Shown here: positions 63,328-64,000 of the stretch, one piece after another
Numbering within the stretch: the stretch's first letter is position 1
Layout: each line of letters begins with the position of its first letter
From: JBQTKD01 sp052389435
GTDB taxonomy: Bacteria; Actinomycetota; Actinomycetes; Sporichthyales; Sporichthyaceae
Assembly (NCBI GenBank): GCA_052389435.1
Contig: JBQTIB010000106.1
Coordinates: 1 to 64,000 of the forward strand
Direction: 5' to 3'
Length of the DNA: 64,000 nucleotides
Translations under genes and position numbers: made by a program
Notes under the pieces: generated by a model
The model's database searches: none
What the model was told of the DNA's origin: nothing
The model's input: the letters and a program-made list of their open reading frames with translations, nothing else

Positions 63328-64000
63328 GCGGCTGGACGATCACCGTGGTGACGGTCCTGCTCGTCGCCCTCAGCGCGTTTTTCGTGGCGGCCGAGTTCGC
63401 CCTGCTCGCAGCCAAGCGACACCGCCTGCAGGACCGGGCGGCGGACAGCCGCTCGGCGCGCGCCGCGCTGCGCAGCGCCAACGAACTCACCGTGCTGCTG
63501 GCCGGTTGCCAACTCGGCATCACCGCCTGCGCGCTCGGCCTCGGCGCGCTCACCAAACCCGCCGTCAAGTACACCCTGCTGCCCGTGATGGAGGGCACCG
63601 GGGTTCCGGAGTGGATCTCGACCGCCGGAGCCTTCGGGCTGGCGCTGCTGTTCGTAACCTTCCTGCACCTGGTCGTCGGGGAGATGGCCCCCAAGTCCTG
63701 GGCGATCGCCCACCCGGAGTCCGCCGCGACGCTGCTGGCGCTGCCGATGCGGGCCTTCATGTGGACCACTCGGCCATTGCTGATGGCGTTGAACGATCTG
63801 GCCAACCGCTGTCTGCGCCGGGTCGGCGTGGAGCCGTCGGCCACGATCGCCTCGGGCCGGACGGCCGAGGACCTTCGGCAGTTGGTGGAGCACTCGGCCA
63901 GCGTCGGAACGTTGGAGCAGGAGTACTCCACGCACCTCGCGGGCGCACTCGACCTGCGGGAGGCCACCCTCGGCGATCTGCTCGAGCCCGGCCGGACCAC
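63324..64000 (+). CDS. Second CorC/CNNM family protein (partial, runs off the window)
   Basis: The first 225 residues of a CNNM-type protein: SAFFVAAEFALLAAKRHRLQ and LVVGEMAPKSWAIAHPE, parallel to EFSYM and GELFPKNLAIARPE in the previous gene. The CBS domains lie beyond base 64000. Paired genes of this family are common in actinobacteria. GTG 63324 overlaps the previous stop. Confidence 0.92.
   Translation, partial: MSGWTITVVTVLLVALSAFFVAAEFALLAAKRHRLQDRAADSRSARAALRSANELTVLLAGCQLGITACALGLGALTKPAVKYTLLPVMEGTGVPEWISTAGAFGLALLFVTFLHLVVGEMAPKSWAIAHPESAATLLALPMRAFMWTTRPLLMALNDLANRCLRRVGVEPSATIASGRTAEDLRQLVEHSASVGTLEQEYSTHLAGALDLREATLGDLLEPGRT

Noticed and set aside
1..64000. CRISPR arrays, rRNA, tRNA, insertion sequences or phage genes
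   Set aside because: No regularly spaced repeats, tRNA-like cloverleaf, transposase, integrase or phage structural genes were recognised. The only tandem repeat (21447-21539) has no spacers.

Overview
The window is very GC-rich with strong G/C bias in third codon positions, many GTG starts and GTGA/ATGA stop-start overlaps. It carries actinobacterial hallmark genes: an FprB-type ferredoxin reductase, a mycothiol-synthase-like acetyltransferase, an NDMA-dependent alcohol dehydrogenase, a wax-ester synthase and a SigB/F-type sigma factor. The host is a high-GC actinomycete with Mycobacterium/Frankia-like lipid and xenobiotic catabolism. I saw no rRNA, tRNA, insertion sequence, prophage or CRISPR array, and I cannot name the species from sequence alone.

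Layout. 0-4 kb: end of an amidohydrolase-like gene, a shortened quinone-oxidoreductase-like gene facing a HxlR redox-type regulator, a methyltransferase/spermidine-synthase-like gene and a membrane-anchored sulfite-oxidase-fold enzyme. 4-10 kb: an acyl-CoA ligase with a hydrolase remnant behind it, a sigma factor, and an MFS exporter with its TetR repressor. 9-16 kb: a PucR-type regulator facing a Baeyer-Villiger monooxygenase, then a minus-strand run of hydrolase, wax-ester synthase, GAF-PP2C-kinase and STAS genes. 16-26 kb: acyl-CoA catabolism (phosphotransferase-like protein, two acyl-CoA dehydrogenases, two SDRs, alpha-methylacyl-CoA racemase, thiolase) around a TetR gene. Four related TTAGC-N4-GCTAA sites mark a first regulon.

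26-57 kb is the most striking part, a catabolic island. It encodes a Rieske oxygenase with its reductase, aldehyde dehydrogenase, cytochrome P450, an SCP2-like carrier, a two-part CaiB CoA-transferase, an AtuA-like protein, a DUF35/thiolase-like pair (probable aldolase), NDMA-type alcohol dehydrogenase and an acyl-CoA ligase. It also encodes a branched-chain-type ABC importer with unusual accessory proteins, FprB, and two molybdopterin oxidoreductases around a PaaG-like isomerase. Six copies of a 19-bp imperfect palindrome (arms near AyCTA and TAGGTT, 7-bp spacer) stand in front of its transcription units, and a seventh stands in front of the 16 kb hydrolase operon. Two of the copies lie in the promoter region of the TetR gene at 29.3-30.0 kb, the likely repressor. 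Two VapBC-type toxin-antitoxin modules sit inside the island.

57-64 kb: a duplicated STAS pair, an unknown protein, a pcaD-pcaI-pcaJ operon (end of the beta-ketoadipate pathway), a lipoprotein beta-propeller and two CorC/CNNM membrane proteins, the last cut by the window end.

Integrated reading (inference): the organism imports a hydrophobic alicyclic, terpenoid or steroid-like compound. It oxygenates it (Rieske, P450, possibly the Baeyer-Villiger enzyme), oxidises alcohol to aldehyde to acid, forms CoA thioesters, cleaves side chains by an aldolase-type reaction and feeds beta-oxidation. The substrate cannot be determined from the sequence.
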